Below, piece by piece: positions 23,832 through 35,020 of a stretch of 64,000 nt of DNA; position 1 is the stretch's first letter; the number at the start of each line of letters is the position of its first letter. This DNA comes from Streptomyces sp. WM6378 (GTDB lineage Bacteria; Actinomycetota; Actinomycetes; Streptomycetales; Streptomycetaceae). The stretch is from assembly GCF_001279695.1 (NCBI RefSeq), contig NZ_LGDD01000047.1, positions 1 through 64,000 on the forward strand, in the 5' to 3' direction. The notes beneath the pieces were generated by a model that saw only the letters and a list, made by a program, of their open reading frames with translations, was not told the DNA's origin and did not search any database. Position numbers and translations under genes: made by a program.

Positions 23832-24911
23832 TCAGGCCTGCTTGCGGAAGCCCTCCGCGACCTTGAGGAACAGGTCGTTGGCCTCGCTCTCGCCGATCGT
23901 GACGCGCACGCCCTCGCCCGCGAACGGCCGGACCACGACGCCCGCCGCCTCGCACGCCGCGGCGAAGTCGACCGTGCGCTCCCCGAGGCGCAGCCAGACG
24001 AAGTTCGCCTGCGTCTCGGGCACCGTCCAACCCTGCTGCACCAGGCCCTCGTACACGCGCTCCCGCTCGCAGACCAACGAGCCGACGCGGCCCATCAGTT
24101 CGTCCTCGGCACGCAGCGAGGCGACCGCCGCGTCCTGGGCCAGCTGGCTGACGCCGAAGGGCACGGCCGTCTTGCGCAGCGCCGCCGCGACCGGCTCGTG
24201 GGCCACCGCGAAGCCGACCCGCAGCCCGGCGAGCCCGTACGCCTTGGAGAAGGTGCGCAGCACCGCCACGTTCGGCCGGTCGCGGTAGATCTCGATGCCG
24301 TCCGGCACCTCGACGTCGCGGATGAACTCCCGGTACGCCTCGTCGAGCACCACCAGGACGTCGGAGGGCACTCGGTCCAAGAACCGCTCCAGCTCGGCCC
24401 GGCGCACCACGGTGCCGGTCGGGTTGTTCGGGTTGCAGACGAAGATCAGCCGGGTCCGGTCGGTGATCGCCTCGGCCATCGCGTCGAGGTCGTGCACGTC
24501 GCCGGAGGTCAGCGGCACCCGGACGGACGTCGCTCCACTGATCTGGGTGATGATCGGGTACGCCTCGAAGGAGCGCCACGCGTACATGACCTCGTCACCG
24601 GGGCCGGAGGTGGACTGGATCAGCGACTGGGCCACGCCCACCGAGCCCGTGCCGGTGGCCAGGTGCGTGACGGGAACCCCGAAACGCTCGGCCAGCTCGT
24701 TCATCAATCCGGTGCACGCCATGTCCGGGTAGCGGTTGAAGTTCCCCGCGGCCGCGACCGCGCTCTCCATCACGCCGGGCAGCGGCGGGTACGGGTTCTC
24801 GTTCGAGGAGAGCTTGTAGGCGACCGGGCCGTCGGACGCCGCGGGCTTGCCGGGCTTGTAGGTGGGGATGCCGTCCAGCTCGGCGCGCAGCTTGGGGCTC
24901 GTCTCGCTCAC
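23832..24911 (-). CDS. hisC: Histidinol-phosphate / aromatic amino-acid aminotransferase
   Basis: 359 residues, PLP fold-type [14 protein letters not shown] at the N-terminus, [18 protein letters not shown] and the PLP lysine in [14 protein letters not shown] are diagnostic. GTG 24911 is used because GGAGG lies at normal distance. No other his genes are nearby, so this is probably a second copy. It may serve phenylalanine/tyrosine transamination (PatA-like) rather than the main histidine pathway. Confidence 0.87.
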   Translation of the reverse strand: MSETSPKLRAELDGIPTYKPGKPAASDGPVAYKLSSNENPYPPLPGVMESAVAAAGNFNRYPDMACTGLMNELAERFGVPVTHLATGTGSVGVAQSLIQSTSGPGDEVMYAWRSFEAYPIITQISGATSVRVPLTSGDVHDLDAMAEAITDRTRLIFVCNPNNPTGTVVRRAELERFLDRVPSDVLVVLDEAYREFIRDVEVPDGIEIYRDRPNVAVLRTFSKAYGLAGLRVGFAVAHEPVAAALRKTAVPFGVSQLAQDAAVASLRAEDELMGRVGSLVCERERVYEGLVQQGWTVPETQANFVWLRLGERTVDFAAACEAAGVVVRPFAGEGVRVTIGESEANDLFLKVAEGFRKQA

Positions 24912-25319
24912 CGCAGGTCCTCCTCGACCGTTCCGTGCAGGTGCCGTTCCCGCCGCGGCGGGCAGCCCCGTACACATCCAATACTCCTCACCTTATGAGG
25001 ATTCGGCTCGCCTGCGAATAGTGGACGGGGACCGATTCCCGGCGGGCGTACGGGAAGGGGGGAGCGCTCCTGTTCTGTCCGCGCGCCGGTGGCTCGCGCC
25101 GTGGCGCGCATCACCCGTGAAGGTGAGTTGAGACCTCTTCGAAACATCGGACAGTTGTCAGCCGCCCACGGGTCGACAAGCGCCACCACAACGCCAGATC
25201 GCCCAACTTCCTTGCATAGAAAGGCCATTGATAGCTAACGATCATGCAGAAACGTGCCTGTCAACGCGTGCATATGCACCCGGGCCAACCGCCCGTCATC
25301 GCCCTACTATCGGCTCGCC
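24912..25319. promoter_or_regulatory. Divergent hisC-lacI intergenic region (408 bp)
   Basis: No coding sequence is evident. It holds the hisC ribosome site, a small inverted repeat CCTCA-N5-TGAGG (24986-25000), the 12-bp palindrome GTGCATATGCAC (25268-25279), and a TACTAT -10 (25305-25310) nine bases before the LacI start. About 250 bp in the middle shows no feature I can name. Confidence 0.5.
25268..25279. promoter_or_regulatory. Candidate LacI-type operator
   Basis: GTGCATATGCAC is a perfect palindrome about 25-35 bp upstream of the TACTAT -10 of the lacI-type gene. LacI-family sites usually have a central CG, which this one lacks, so autoregulation is only a suggestion. Confidence 0.4.
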
Positions 25320-26450
25320 ATGACAGCAGCAGGGAAGCACCAGGTGAGCCGGTCGACCGGTCGCCGGCTGGGGCGGGCGGGCATTCGGGACGTGGCCGCC
25401 GCCGCCGGTGTCTCCATCACGACCGTCTCCGACGCGCTCAACGGCAAGGGCCGGCTCCCCGACGCCACCCGCCGCCACGTCCGCGAGGTCGCAGACCGGC
25501 TGGGCTACCGCCCATCCGCAGCGGCCCGCACGCTCCGTACCGGAAAGTCGGGCCTCATCGGCCTGACCGTGACGACCTACGGGGATGAACCTTTCACCTT
25601 CACCGAATTCGCGTACTTCGCCGAGATGGCCAGAGCCGCGACATCGGCCGCGCTGGCCCGCGGCTACGCACTCGTCATCCTGCCCGCCACCTCACGCCGC
25701 AGCCCGGCGGACGTCTGGTCGAACGTCGCCCTCGACGGCACCGTCGTCATCGACCCCTCCGACCAGGACCCCGTCGTCACCGAACTCGTACGCCAGGGCC
25801 TTCCGGTCGTCTCCGACGGCCGCCCGGCGGGCTCGCTGCCCGTCACGGCCTGGGTGGACAACGACCACGAGGCCGCCGTACTCAACCTGCTCGACCATCT
25901 CGCCGCCGCCGGCGCCCGCCGGATCGGCCTGCTCACCGGAACCACCACCGACACCTACACCCGGCTGTCCACCGAGGCCTATCTGAGCTGGTGCGCACGC
26001 GTCGGCCAGGACCCGGTGTACGAGTCCTACCCGGCCCACGACCCCTGTGCGGGCGCCGTCGCGGCCGACCGGCTGCTCGCCCGCCCGGACCGGCCCGATG
26101 CCGTGTACGGACTCTTCGACCCCAACGGCACCGACCTGCTCGCGGCCGCGCGGCGCTACGGACTGCGGGTACCCGAGGACCTGCTCCTCGTGTGCTGCAG
26201 CGAGTCCACCGTGTACGCCACCACCGAACCGCCCATCACCACCCTCTCGCTCAAACCGCGGCGCATCGGCACGGCCGTCGTCCAGCTGCTCATCGACGCG
26301 ATCGAAGGGATCGACAACGGTCACCCGATCGAGCAGGTAATACCGACCGAACTGATCGTGCGGACGTCGTCCCAGCGGCGCCCGCCGCGCACCACGGTCA
26401 GCCCGCCCCGCTCGCCGGCCAAGGACCAGACCGGCCCCAACAAGGAGTGA
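25320..26450 (+). CDS. LacI-family transcriptional regulator
   Basis: 376 residues. An N-terminal helix-turn-helix (IRDVAAAAGVSITTVSDALNGKGRLPDATR) and hinge LGYRPSAAARTLRTGKSGLIGL are followed by a periplasmic-binding-protein-like effector domain and a Pro-rich tail. The start is ATG 25320; a -10 element lies only nine bases upstream and no ribosome site is visible, so the leader is very short. No sugar genes adjoin it, so the targets are elsewhere or the gene is global. The effector is unknown. Confidence 0.88.
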   Translation: MTAAGKHQVSRSTGRRLGRAGIRDVAAAAGVSITTVSDALNGKGRLPDATRRHVREVADRLGYRPSAAARTLRTGKSGLIGLTVTTYGDEPFTFTEFAYFAEMARAATSAALARGYALVILPATSRRSPADVWSNVALDGTVVIDPSDQDPVVTELVRQGLPVVSDGRPAGSLPVTAWVDNDHEAAVLNLLDHLAAAGARRIGLLTGTTTDTYTRLSTEAYLSWCARVGQDPVYESYPAHDPCAGAVAADRLLARPDRPDAVYGLFDPNGTDLLAAARRYGLRVPEDLLLVCCSESTVYATTEPPITTLSLKPRRIGTAVVQLLIDAIEGIDNGHPIEQVIPTELIVRTSSQRRPPRTTVSPPRSPAKDQTGPNKE

Positions 26451-26705
26451 ACTCCCGGCCGGGCGAGGACCCCCGGCCGGCTCACGTCGGACTCAAGATC
26501 GTCCGAAGGGCAGGAACCGGCCCGGACCGGATCACCACATTGAGGACATAACCACCCGCGAACGCCGCTCGCACCCGGATTGACCACCCCTGGTGCGTCA
26601 CACAGCATGAGGCGCATTCCTATGATGGGCGCACGACACCACGGATCCCCGCCCGACCTGGCGGCTCCCACGGTGTACGGCGGCGCGACGGTGGTGGAGG
26701 GGTCG

Positions 26706-27860
26706 ATGACTCAGGGGGCCGGTCAGGGACCCGTGCGGACGGAGACGTTGCGTGATTTCCGGGTGCCGCCGTACGCGCAACAGACCCCCGTGCCACCGCC
26801 GGAGGAACCTCTGGAGCGGCCGGAGCCGGGCGTGCACGTCTTCCGCCAGGAGCCGCCGACCGGTCACCCGGAAGCACCCGCGCCCTTCGCGTCCGCTCCG
26901 GAGCCCGGCGTGACCACCTATTCGGATGACGAGCCCCCCGAGGGCTACACGCCGACCGCGCGCGACCTCCCGGTGATCCACCGGGGGGACACCGTCAAGC
27001 TGCCGACGGTCGAACCCGTCGCCCCCGAGGCGTCCGAGGGCCCCGGCCCGCTGTACGTCGTCGGCGACGTGCACGGCTACCTCGACGAACTCCTGGCCGC
27101 CCTGCGCGAGCAGGGCCTCATCGACGAGTCCGGCAACTGGGCCGCGGGCACCGCCCGCCTCTGGTTCCTCGGCGACTTCACCGACCGGGGCCCCGACGGC
27201 ATCGGCGTCATCGACCTGGTCATGCGGCTGTCCGCCGAGGCCGCGGCCGCCGGCGGCTACTGCAAGGCCCTCATGGGCAACCACGAACTGCTGCTCATCG
27301 GCGCCAAGCGGTTCGCGGACACCCCGGTCAACTCCGGTGCGGGCACCGCCACCTTCCAGGCCGCCTGGCTGCTCAACGGCGGCCAGAAGGCCGACATGGA
27401 CCGGCTCCAGGACGTACACCTGCAGTGGATGTCCCGGCTCGACGCCATCGAGCAGGAGGACGACCACCTGCTCATGCACTCCGACACAACCGCCTATCTG
27501 GATTACGGCGACTCCATCGAGGCGGTCAACGACACCGTCCACGCCATCCTCAACCGGGGCGACGCCGACGAGTGCTGGGACCTGTTCCGCAAGTTCACCA
27601 AGCGCTTCGCCTTCCGTGACGAATCGGGCCCGCAGGCCGCCCGCGAGCTGCTCTCGGCGTACGGCGGGCAGCGGGTCGTGCACGGCCACAGTCCCATTCC
27701 GTATCTGCTCGGCGAGGTCGGCACGGAGGACGGCGAGGAGGACTCGCGCCCGGTGGTCGACGGTCCGCACGTGTACGCCGACGGTCTTGCCATCGCCATG
27801 GACGGCGGCGTGACCATGGCCGGAAAACTGCTGGTCCAGCAACTTCCGCTGCATGACTGA
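26706..27860 (+). CDS. Metallophosphoesterase with a Pro-rich N-terminal region
   Basis: 384 residues. Residues 1-115 are low-complexity (Pro/Glu rich). The catalytic domain follows with YVVGDVHGYLDE, GDFTDRGPDGIG, MGNHELLL and VHGHSPIPYL, the metal-binding motifs of the calcineurin-like serine/threonine phosphatase and Ap4A hydrolase group. GGAGGGG precedes ATG 26706; several upstream ATGs are not used because a TATGAT -10 (26621-26626) lies among them. Substrate is unknown. Confidence 0.85.
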   Translation: MTQGAGQGPVRTETLRDFRVPPYAQQTPVPPPEEPLERPEPGVHVFRQEPPTGHPEAPAPFASAPEPGVTTYSDDEPPEGYTPTARDLPVIHRGDTVKLPTVEPVAPEASEGPGPLYVVGDVHGYLDELLAALREQGLIDESGNWAAGTARLWFLGDFTDRGPDGIGVIDLVMRLSAEAAAAGGYCKALMGNHELLLIGAKRFADTPVNSGAGTATFQAAWLLNGGQKADMDRLQDVHLQWMSRLDAIEQEDDHLLMHSDTTAYLDYGDSIEAVNDTVHAILNRGDADECWDLFRKFTKRFAFRDESGPQAARELLSAYGGQRVVHGHSPIPYLLGEVGTEDGEEDSRPVVDGPHVYADGLAIAMDGGVTMAGKLLVQQLPLHD

Positions 27861-28039
27861 CGGTTGACCGGGAAGGCGTTCTGCAAAGCGCCGGGTATGC
27901 CATTTCCGGAAACACCCTGTCACCCCGTGCCGTAGCGGCTCTACCATCGGGTTATCCGTAGCAGGCTCTCCTCCGTTTCCGCCCAACTGCCCGTTCATCA
28001 GGCGGGCTTCCCGGCCCTACGGAGCATCGGGGGATGCAC

Positions 28040-28879
28040 ATGAACAGCGCTCCACACCTGCTCGCCGAGGACCGCCCGGAGTTCGAGCGGATTCTCGACG
28101 AGGCACTGCGCACCGCGCATGAACGGCCCGAGCTGTCCGGTATCGGCGACCGCCTCAACGCCGTGCAACTGCGCACCATGGTGCTCGCCGCCGGTACGTT
28201 CGTCACCGAGCGGGCCGCCGCCGAGTACGAGAACTACGTCAAGGCGCGCGAAGAACTGCGCTCGCCCTCCGGGGCCGCCGCGCGCGACACCGTCCTCGCC
28301 TCCACCGACGGCGTGGGCCTGGAGCCCTCGGGCGCGGGCATCGGCGCGGTCGTCGCCGTGCTCGCCCCGGTGCTCGCCGGGACCGCCGCCGCGATCTTCC
28401 TGCTGGTCGGCTACATCCTGAAGATGCTCAACCCGGTGCCGGCCTTCGCCGACACCATGCTGACGGCGGGCTGGTTCTTCGGCGCGCTGACCGCCGCCGC
28501 GATACTCGCCGCCGCCGTCGGACTGCTGATCACCGCGGTGCGCAACGGCGCGACACAGGTCGTGGCCATCGACGAGGAGAGCGAGGCGGACGCCCCCGAC
28601 GAGCGCACCCAGGAGTTCGCCCGCGCCCGCGAGGCCTGGCGCCATGCCCTGCTCGAACGCGGCATCTACCCGTTCCTGCGCGACGCGCTGGCCGACCCGA
28701 GCGTCGATCCCGGCGCCCCGGCCCCGCGCCGCCCGATCGGCCGCATCCCCACCCTCGGCTACGACCGCCCGGGCTTCGACAGCCCCGACGAGGGCGGCTC
28801 CCCCACCAGCCACCCCAGCTTCACCAGCCCGGACTTCACCAGCCCCGACTTCGGGGGCCCCGAGCACCAGCCGGACTAG
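28040..28879 (+). CDS. Two-helix membrane protein of unknown function
   Basis: 279 residues from ATG 28040, which is six bases after GGGGG; ATG 28034 is in frame but directly abuts it. A soluble N-terminal helical region is followed by two membrane helices (IGAVVAVLAPVLAGTAAAIF and LTAGWFFGALTAAAILAAAVGLL, about residues 100-165), an acidic stretch and a helical RAREAWRHALLERGIYPFLRD block. The tail repeats TSPDF and is disordered. Similar proteins are common in Streptomyces, but I know no function. Confidence 0.72.
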   Translation: MNSAPHLLAEDRPEFERILDEALRTAHERPELSGIGDRLNAVQLRTMVLAAGTFVTERAAAEYENYVKAREELRSPSGAAARDTVLASTDGVGLEPSGAGIGAVVAVLAPVLAGTAAAIFLLVGYILKMLNPVPAFADTMLTAGWFFGALTAAAILAAAVGLLITAVRNGATQVVAIDEESEADAPDERTQEFARAREAWRHALLERGIYPFLRDALADPSVDPGAPAPRRPIGRIPTLGYDRPGFDSPDEGGSPTSHPSFTSPDFTSPDFGGPEHQPD

Positions 28880-28898
28880 GCCGTGGGGCGGCGCCGCT

Positions 28899-28919
28899 CC
28901 GGGAGCCGGTCGCTCCCGG
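28899..28919. terminator. Hairpin between converging genes
   Basis: CCGGGAG (28899-28905) pairs with CTCCCGG (28913-28919) around a 7-base loop. It lies in the 63-bp gap between the membrane protein (plus) and thiC (minus). Confidence 0.5.
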
Positions 28920-28942
28920 GGCAGCGCGAAGACCGCATCGCC

Positions 28943-30836
<1,894 letters not shown>

Positions 30837-30919
30837 GCGTGTGCAAAGGTGTCACCACGCTAGCGTCATCACTGGCGCGCTGAACAGAGGGCCCCCTCGG
30901 TTCTTGCGATGATCGGGCG

Positions 30920-32266
30920 GTGACCTCACCAGAACCGCACCTTCCGCGACAGCACGGCGGACACGGCCACGGGCACGGCCACTCGCACAGCCACGGCCCC
31001 GCGGCCCCCGTCTCCAAGCACCTGCGCAAAGTCATCGCCGCGGTGCTGATTCCTTTCTCCACAGCGGTACTTGTGGGGCTCGTGGTGCTCTGGCCGGGCG
31101 GCGCCCCCTCGCACCAGCGCACCGGCGTCGGCTTCGACCGCCAGACCCAGCAGGCCAAGGTCATCAAAGTGGACAAGGTGGACTGCAAGTCGGTCAACGC
31201 CGGTCAGACTCCGTCGAACGGAGACACCTCCACCGCCGAGGGGCAGCAGGCCAGGAACGCTCAGCAGGGGCTGTGCGGAAAGGCCACGGTCGAGGTCACC
31301 TCGGGCAAGGAGAAGGGCCGCACCTTCACCGAGATCGTCCAGCCCGACTCGCCCCGCCAGCTGCACACGGGCCAGGGCGTGATCGTCGCGTACGCCCCCG
31401 ACGCACCCCATGACCTGCAGTATTCGGTGACCGACGTGAACCGCAAGGTCCCCATGGCGCTGCTCGCCGGGATCTTCGCGCTCGCCGTCGTGGTCGTCGG
31501 CCGGCTGCGCGGGGTGATGGCGCTGGTCGCCCTGGTGGTCTCGTTCGCCATCCTGACGCTGTTCATCCTCCCGGCGGTGCTGCAGGGCTCCAATCCGCTG
31601 CTCGTGGCGGTGGTCGGGGCGAGCGCCATCATGCTGATCGCGCTCTACATGTGCCACGGCCTGTCCGCACGCACCTCCGTCGCCGTCCTCGGCACCCTCG
31701 TCTCGCTGATGCTGATCGGGCTGCTCGGCTCGCTCTTCATCGGCTGGGCCTCGCTCACCGGCAACACCGACGACAACACCGGCCTGATCCACGGCCTCTA
31801 CCCGAACATCGACATGTCCGGCCTGCTGCTCGCCGGCGTCATCATCGGCTCGCTCGGCGTGCTCGACGATGTGACGGTCACTCAGACATCGGCGGTGTGG
31901 GAACTGCACGAGGCGAACCCGACGATGGGCCCGCGCGGCCTGTACCGGGCGGGCATCCGGATCGGCCGCGACCACATCGCCTCGGTGGTCAACACCCTGG
32001 TGCTCGCCTACGCGGGCGCCGCGCTGCCCCTGTTGCTGCTGTTCTCGATCGCGCAGAGCAGCGTGGGCACGGTGGCCAACAGCGAGCTGGTCGCCGAGGA
32101 GATCGTCCGCACGCTGGTCGGGTCGATCGGCCTGGTCGCCTCGGTGCCGTTGACCACGGCACTCGCCGCCCTGGTGGTGTCCGCGGACCGGCCGGCCGCC
32201 GAGGCCCGCCCGTCCCAACGCCTCAGTCCGGTGCGCGGCGGAGGCGGCCACCGCCGCAAGAAGTAG
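30920..32266 (+). CDS. YibE/F-family multipass membrane protein
   Basis: 448 residues. A His-rich cytosolic N-terminus (GHGHGHGHSHSHG) is followed by one membrane helix, an extracytoplasmic domain of about 110 residues with two cysteines, and about seven more helices with the family pattern GALGVLDDVTVTQ-like (here GSLGVLDDVTVTQTSAVWELHEANP). YibE/F proteins are uncharacterised; the histidines could bind metal. The start is GTG 30920, with a GATGAT -10-like element six bases upstream and no ribosome site (probably leaderless). Confidence 0.83.
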   Translation: MTSPEPHLPRQHGGHGHGHGHSHSHGPAAPVSKHLRKVIAAVLIPFSTAVLVGLVVLWPGGAPSHQRTGVGFDRQTQQAKVIKVDKVDCKSVNAGQTPSNGDTSTAEGQQARNAQQGLCGKATVEVTSGKEKGRTFTEIVQPDSPRQLHTGQGVIVAYAPDAPHDLQYSVTDVNRKVPMALLAGIFALAVVVVGRLRGVMALVALVVSFAILTLFILPAVLQGSNPLLVAVVGASAIMLIALYMCHGLSARTSVAVLGTLVSLMLIGLLGSLFIGWASLTGNTDDNTGLIHGLYPNIDMSGLLLAGVIIGSLGVLDDVTVTQTSAVWELHEANPTMGPRGLYRAGIRIGRDHIASVVNTLVLAYAGAALPLLLLFSIAQSSVGTVANSELVAEEIVRTLVGSIGLVASVPLTTALAALVVSADRPAAEARPSQRLSPVRGGGGHRRKK

Positions 32267-32270
32267 CCGG

Positions 32271-32705
32271 TCAGCCTGCGTTCTCCTCGGCGAGGATCCG
32301 CCCGAGCGCGTCCTCCAGGTGCTCGTCGAACTCTCCGAGCGTCCATTCCTGGCCCAGCGGTACGAGCTTGTCGGTGCGGTCGAGGAAGGCCACCAGGGGC
32401 GCGGCGCCGGCCCGGAAGACGGCGCGGTCGTCGCCCACCCGGAGCCGGATGTGCACATCGGAAAGCTCCTCGGGCTCGCTGGGCTCTACCCGCACATCAC
32501 CGTCCCCGGCAGGCCCGTTGATGCCGTCGAGCAGCAGCTCACGGCCGAATGCCCAGGTGACGGGCGCGTCGCCGGGAAGGTGGAAGGTCATGCGCACCGC
32601 GTAAGGATCGATCGCCTCGTACGTCAGCTCCACCGGGATCCGGAAGGAAAGCTCCTCGGAGACGAGGAAGCTCATCATCACTTCTGCCTGAACCGATTCA
32701 CGCAT
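32271..32705 (-). CDS. ssgA: Sporulation-specific cell division protein SsgA
   Basis: 144 residues, near-identical in pattern to S. coelicolor SsgA: MRESVQAEVMMSFLVSEEL at the start, PVTWAFGRELLLDG, then APLVAFLDRTDKLVPLGQE. SsgA-like proteins occur only in sporulating actinobacteria. SsgA promotes cell-wall remodelling and septation, and with SsgB localises FtsZ during aerial development. It lies directly downstream of its IclR-type activator gene ssgR (102-bp gap), as in other streptomycetes, which anchors the organism assignment. Confidence 0.95.
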   Translation of the reverse strand: MRESVQAEVMMSFLVSEELSFRIPVELTYEAIDPYAVRMTFHLPGDAPVTWAFGRELLLDGINGPAGDGDVRVEPSEPEELSDVHIRLRVGDDRAVFRAGAAPLVAFLDRTDKLVPLGQEWTLGEFDEHLEDALGRILAEENAG

Positions 32706-32807
32706 CTCATGAACCCCGCTTTAGCCGGAACTGGCCAGGAATGATCCCCCATGGCCCTCTTGACGCAATCGTGCTGGAAGCAGTAGCAGATCACAAGGAG
32801 TGAGTTT

Positions 32808-33578
32808 TCAGATACTGATAGAGAACACGCCCGAACGAAGGAGGCTTCCCACTTCGCCGCGCAGCCGCTCAATGGCGGGCAGTAGGCGTTCTTGCTGGTC
32901 AAGGGGTACGGAAATGGCCATGGTCGCGGCGCCGGAGCCGACCGTGACGGGGATGGCCGCGCAGACCGTACCCAGGGCGTACTCCTGCCGTTCGACGACG
33001 GGTTGCATACGCTCCGTAGCCGCCAGCCGGTCCGAAAGGGCGCGCCGGTCCCGCACGGTGTAGGGCGTGATCGCCTCGACCGGGTGCCGGTCCAGGTAGT
33101 CCTCGCGGGTGCGTTCGTCGAGCTGGCCGAGCAGGCACTGGCCGATCGCGTGGGCGTGCCCGGTCTCGCGGAAGTCGGCCCACTCCTCGACGGCGGGCAC
33201 GGCAGGGGTGTCGGCAACACCGGCGACCTCGATCTCACCCTCGCGATAAACGGCGAAGTAGACGGGCACCCCAATGGAGTCCCGCCAGCGGGCCAGCGAT
33301 TTGATGATCTTGCTGCGACGATTCTGCAGGGCTCCGCCGCTCGCCAGCCGCTCGGCCGCCGGGCCGAAGACGAAGACCCCGTTCTCGCGCTGCAGATAGC
33401 CCTCGTGGGTCAGGGTCCGCAGCAGGTGGTACGCGGTGGGCAGGGGCAGTCCGGCCTCGCGCGCCAGCTGTTTGGCGGGGGCGCCGTCCGCGTGGGAGCC
33501 CACTGCTTCCAGTAGGCGCAGGGCCCGCTGGACCGAGCCGATCAGGGTAGGAACGGCGGCATTCGAAGCCGTTGCCAC
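32808..33578 (-). CDS. ssgR: IclR-family activator of ssgA
   Basis: 256 residues: an N-terminal winged helix (SVQRALRLLEAVGSHADGAPAKQLAREAGLPLPTAYHLLRTL region) and a C-terminal IclR effector domain. It starts at GTG 33578 with a GGGGGTGA ribosome site. In S. coelicolor SsgR is needed for ssgA transcription. The position immediately upstream of ssgA on the same strand supports the same name here. A TAGAGT -10-like element lies at 33741-33736. Confidence 0.93.
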   Translation of the reverse strand: MATASNAAVPTLIGSVQRALRLLEAVGSHADGAPAKQLAREAGLPLPTAYHLLRTLTHEGYLQRENGVFVFGPAAERLASGGALQNRRSKIIKSLARWRDSIGVPVYFAVYREGEIEVAGVADTPAVPAVEEWADFRETGHAHAIGQCLLGQLDERTREDYLDRHPVEAITPYTVRDRRALSDRLAATERMQPVVERQEYALGTVCAAIPVTVGSGAATMAISVPLDQQERLLPAIERLRGEVGSLLRSGVFSISI

Positions 33579-33896
33579 AGGTCACCCCCAGGCGTGCCGA
33601 CGGGCAGCACGCCCGCCCGCGGGGGCCACCCCCGCGCGCCCGCCGCGGTCCCCGGGGGCGTCGGCACGGGCCGGTCGGACCGGCACTCGGATGCGGTCAG
33701 GACCCGTGGCTCCCAAGGGGCGGCAGAGGCTTGCCACTCTAATGGCCGACCTCGTGACGGAAGGGGGTTTGGCCAGGTCCGTTCCCCCGGCCGGGCTAAT
33801 CCCCCCACGCCCCGGACACGGCTCGCCGCATCCGTCCGGGCCTTGGTCCCGCCCGGTGCGGGTCCGGGCGGAATGATGTGTTCCGCCCGGGCCCGG
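33579..33896. promoter_or_regulatory. ssgR upstream region (318 bp)
   Basis: No gene is evident. It contains a possible ssgR -10 (TAGAGT, 33741-33736, minus), a 15-bp palindrome GCCGGTC-G-GACCGGC (33670-33684) downstream of that start site, and at the far end the terminator at 33864-33890. GC- and G-run-rich sequence fills the rest. Confidence 0.45.
33864..33890. terminator. Hairpin terminator after the DUF5326-type gene
   Basis: CCGGGCGGAA (33864-33873) and its exact complement (33881-33890) enclose a 7-base loop, seven bases past the stop of the small minus-strand gene at 33897. It should also insulate ssgR from upstream transcription. Confidence 0.7.
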
Positions 33897-34118
33897 CTAC
33901 CAGTCGCTGTGCGAGGAGGACGAGGACGACATGAACCTGCGCACCAGGTAGATCAGTCCGCCGACCAGGGCCACGAAGACCAGGACCTTGAAGAGCAGCC
34001 CGAACAGGAAGCCCACCACGCTCGCGATCAAGCCGCCGAACACGACCAGGGCGATGACAGGCACGGCGACCCACTTCACCCACCAGGGCATCCCCGCGAA
34101 TATCTGCCGTGCGGCCAT
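33897..34118 (-). CDS. Small membrane protein (DUF5326-like)
   Basis: 73 residues with two membrane helices (WWVKWVAVPVIALVVFGGLI and GFLFGLLFKVLVFVALVGGLIYLV) and a serine-rich end (SSSSSSHSDW). GGTAAGGA precedes ATG 34118. Short two-helix proteins of this kind are conserved in Streptomyces; the function is unknown. It is divergent from nothing obvious and appears monocistronic. Confidence 0.7.
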   Translation of the reverse strand: MAARQIFAGMPWWVKWVAVPVIALVVFGGLIASVVGFLFGLLFKVLVFVALVGGLIYLVRRFMSSSSSSHSDW

Positions 34119-34269
34119 CGTCCTTACCTCTTTCTGTCGGCATTTCTGTCAGTTCACGAGTTCTGTGCTTTCGACACTCTCGATGCTAGGGGCGAGAGAG
34201 TGCCGAGCGGGGCCGTCGCAGCCCTTGAACTCCCCTGACCGAACCCCTAGGGAGAATCGGGGGCGACCC

Positions 34270-34587
34270 TCACCTCTCGGGCGGAGAGAAGACGACCAGA
34301 ACCCTCAAATCCTCGGTGATGTGATGGAACTTGTGCGCCACCCCGGCCGGCACATAGACCACGCTGCCCCGCGCGACCTGCGTCGTCTCCAGGCCCACGG
34401 TGATCGAGGCGCGGCCGCTGACCACGAAGTAGATCTCGTCCTGGGCGTGCGGGGACTGAGGGTCGTGCGCGCCGGCGTCCAGGGCGTAGAGCCCCGCCGA
34501 CATGTTCCGCTCGCGCAGAAACTGCAGATACGCCCCGTCGTTGGCGGCCCGCTCCGCCTCCAACTCGTCGAGCCGGAAATCTTTCAT
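34270..34587 (-). CDS. Cupin-domain protein
   Basis: 105 residues forming a single small beta-barrel: motif 1 with GAHDPQSPHAQDEIYFVVSGRASITV and motif 2 with GSVVYVPAGVAHKFHHI. These supply His/Glu metal ligands of the cupin fold. Such proteins may be dioxygenases, isomerases or simple metal or ligand binders. It starts 50 bases from the divergent holin-like gene, so the two share a promoter region. Confidence 0.8.
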   Translation of the reverse strand: MKDFRLDELEAERAANDGAYLQFLRERNMSAGLYALDAGAHDPQSPHAQDEIYFVVSGRASITVGLETTQVARGSVVYVPAGVAHKFHHITEDLRVLVVFSPPER

Positions 34588-34636
34588 CGCTTCTGCCCCT
34601 GCGCTTGTGCCGATCAGGTCTGCCACGATCAGACCC

Positions 34637-35017
34637 ATGAAGAATTTCGTAGTCAAGACGATCGCCAACGCGGCCGCTCTGGCGGTCGCCATCTGGCTGG
34701 TGAAGAACATCACTCTGACCGGTGACAACACCGGCAAGAAGGCGCTGACGCTGGTTCTGGTCGCGCTGGTCTTCGGCGTGGTGAATTTCGTCGTGAAGCC
34801 CGTCGTGAAGTTCCTGTCGTTCCCCCTGTTCATCCTCACGCTCGGCCTGATCACGTTGGTGATCAACGCGTTGATGCTGCTCCTCACCTCGTGGCTCGCC
34901 GACAAGCTGAACCTCAGCTTCCACGTCGAGGGCTTCTGGACCGCCGTGGTCGGCGCCCTGATCATCTCGGTCGTGTCCTGGGCGATGCACGTCGTCCTGC
35001 CCGACGGCAAGGACTGA
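34637..35017 (+). CDS. Phage-holin-4 superfamily membrane protein
   Basis: 126 residues with four membrane helices (NAAALAVAIWLV; ALTLVLVALVFGVVNFVV; LFILTLGLITLVINALMLLL; FWTAVVGALIISVVSWAM). The pattern PVVKFLSFPLFILTLGL is characteristic of the family, which is common in bacteria and not evidence of a phage. CACGAT (34624-34629) seven bases before ATG 34637 and the absence of a ribosome site suggest a leaderless message. It is followed three bases later by the phosphatase gene. Confidence 0.83.
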   Translation: MKNFVVKTIANAAALAVAIWLVKNITLTGDNTGKKALTLVLVALVFGVVNFVVKPVVKFLSFPLFILTLGLITLVINALMLLLTSWLADKLNLSFHVEGFWTAVVGALIISVVSWAMHVVLPDGKD

Positions 35018-35020
35018 GCG

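Noticed and set aside
34637..35017. Prophage remnant suggested by the holin-like protein
   Set aside because: The Phage_holin_4_2 family is widespread in bacterial chromosomes and no other phage gene is nearby.
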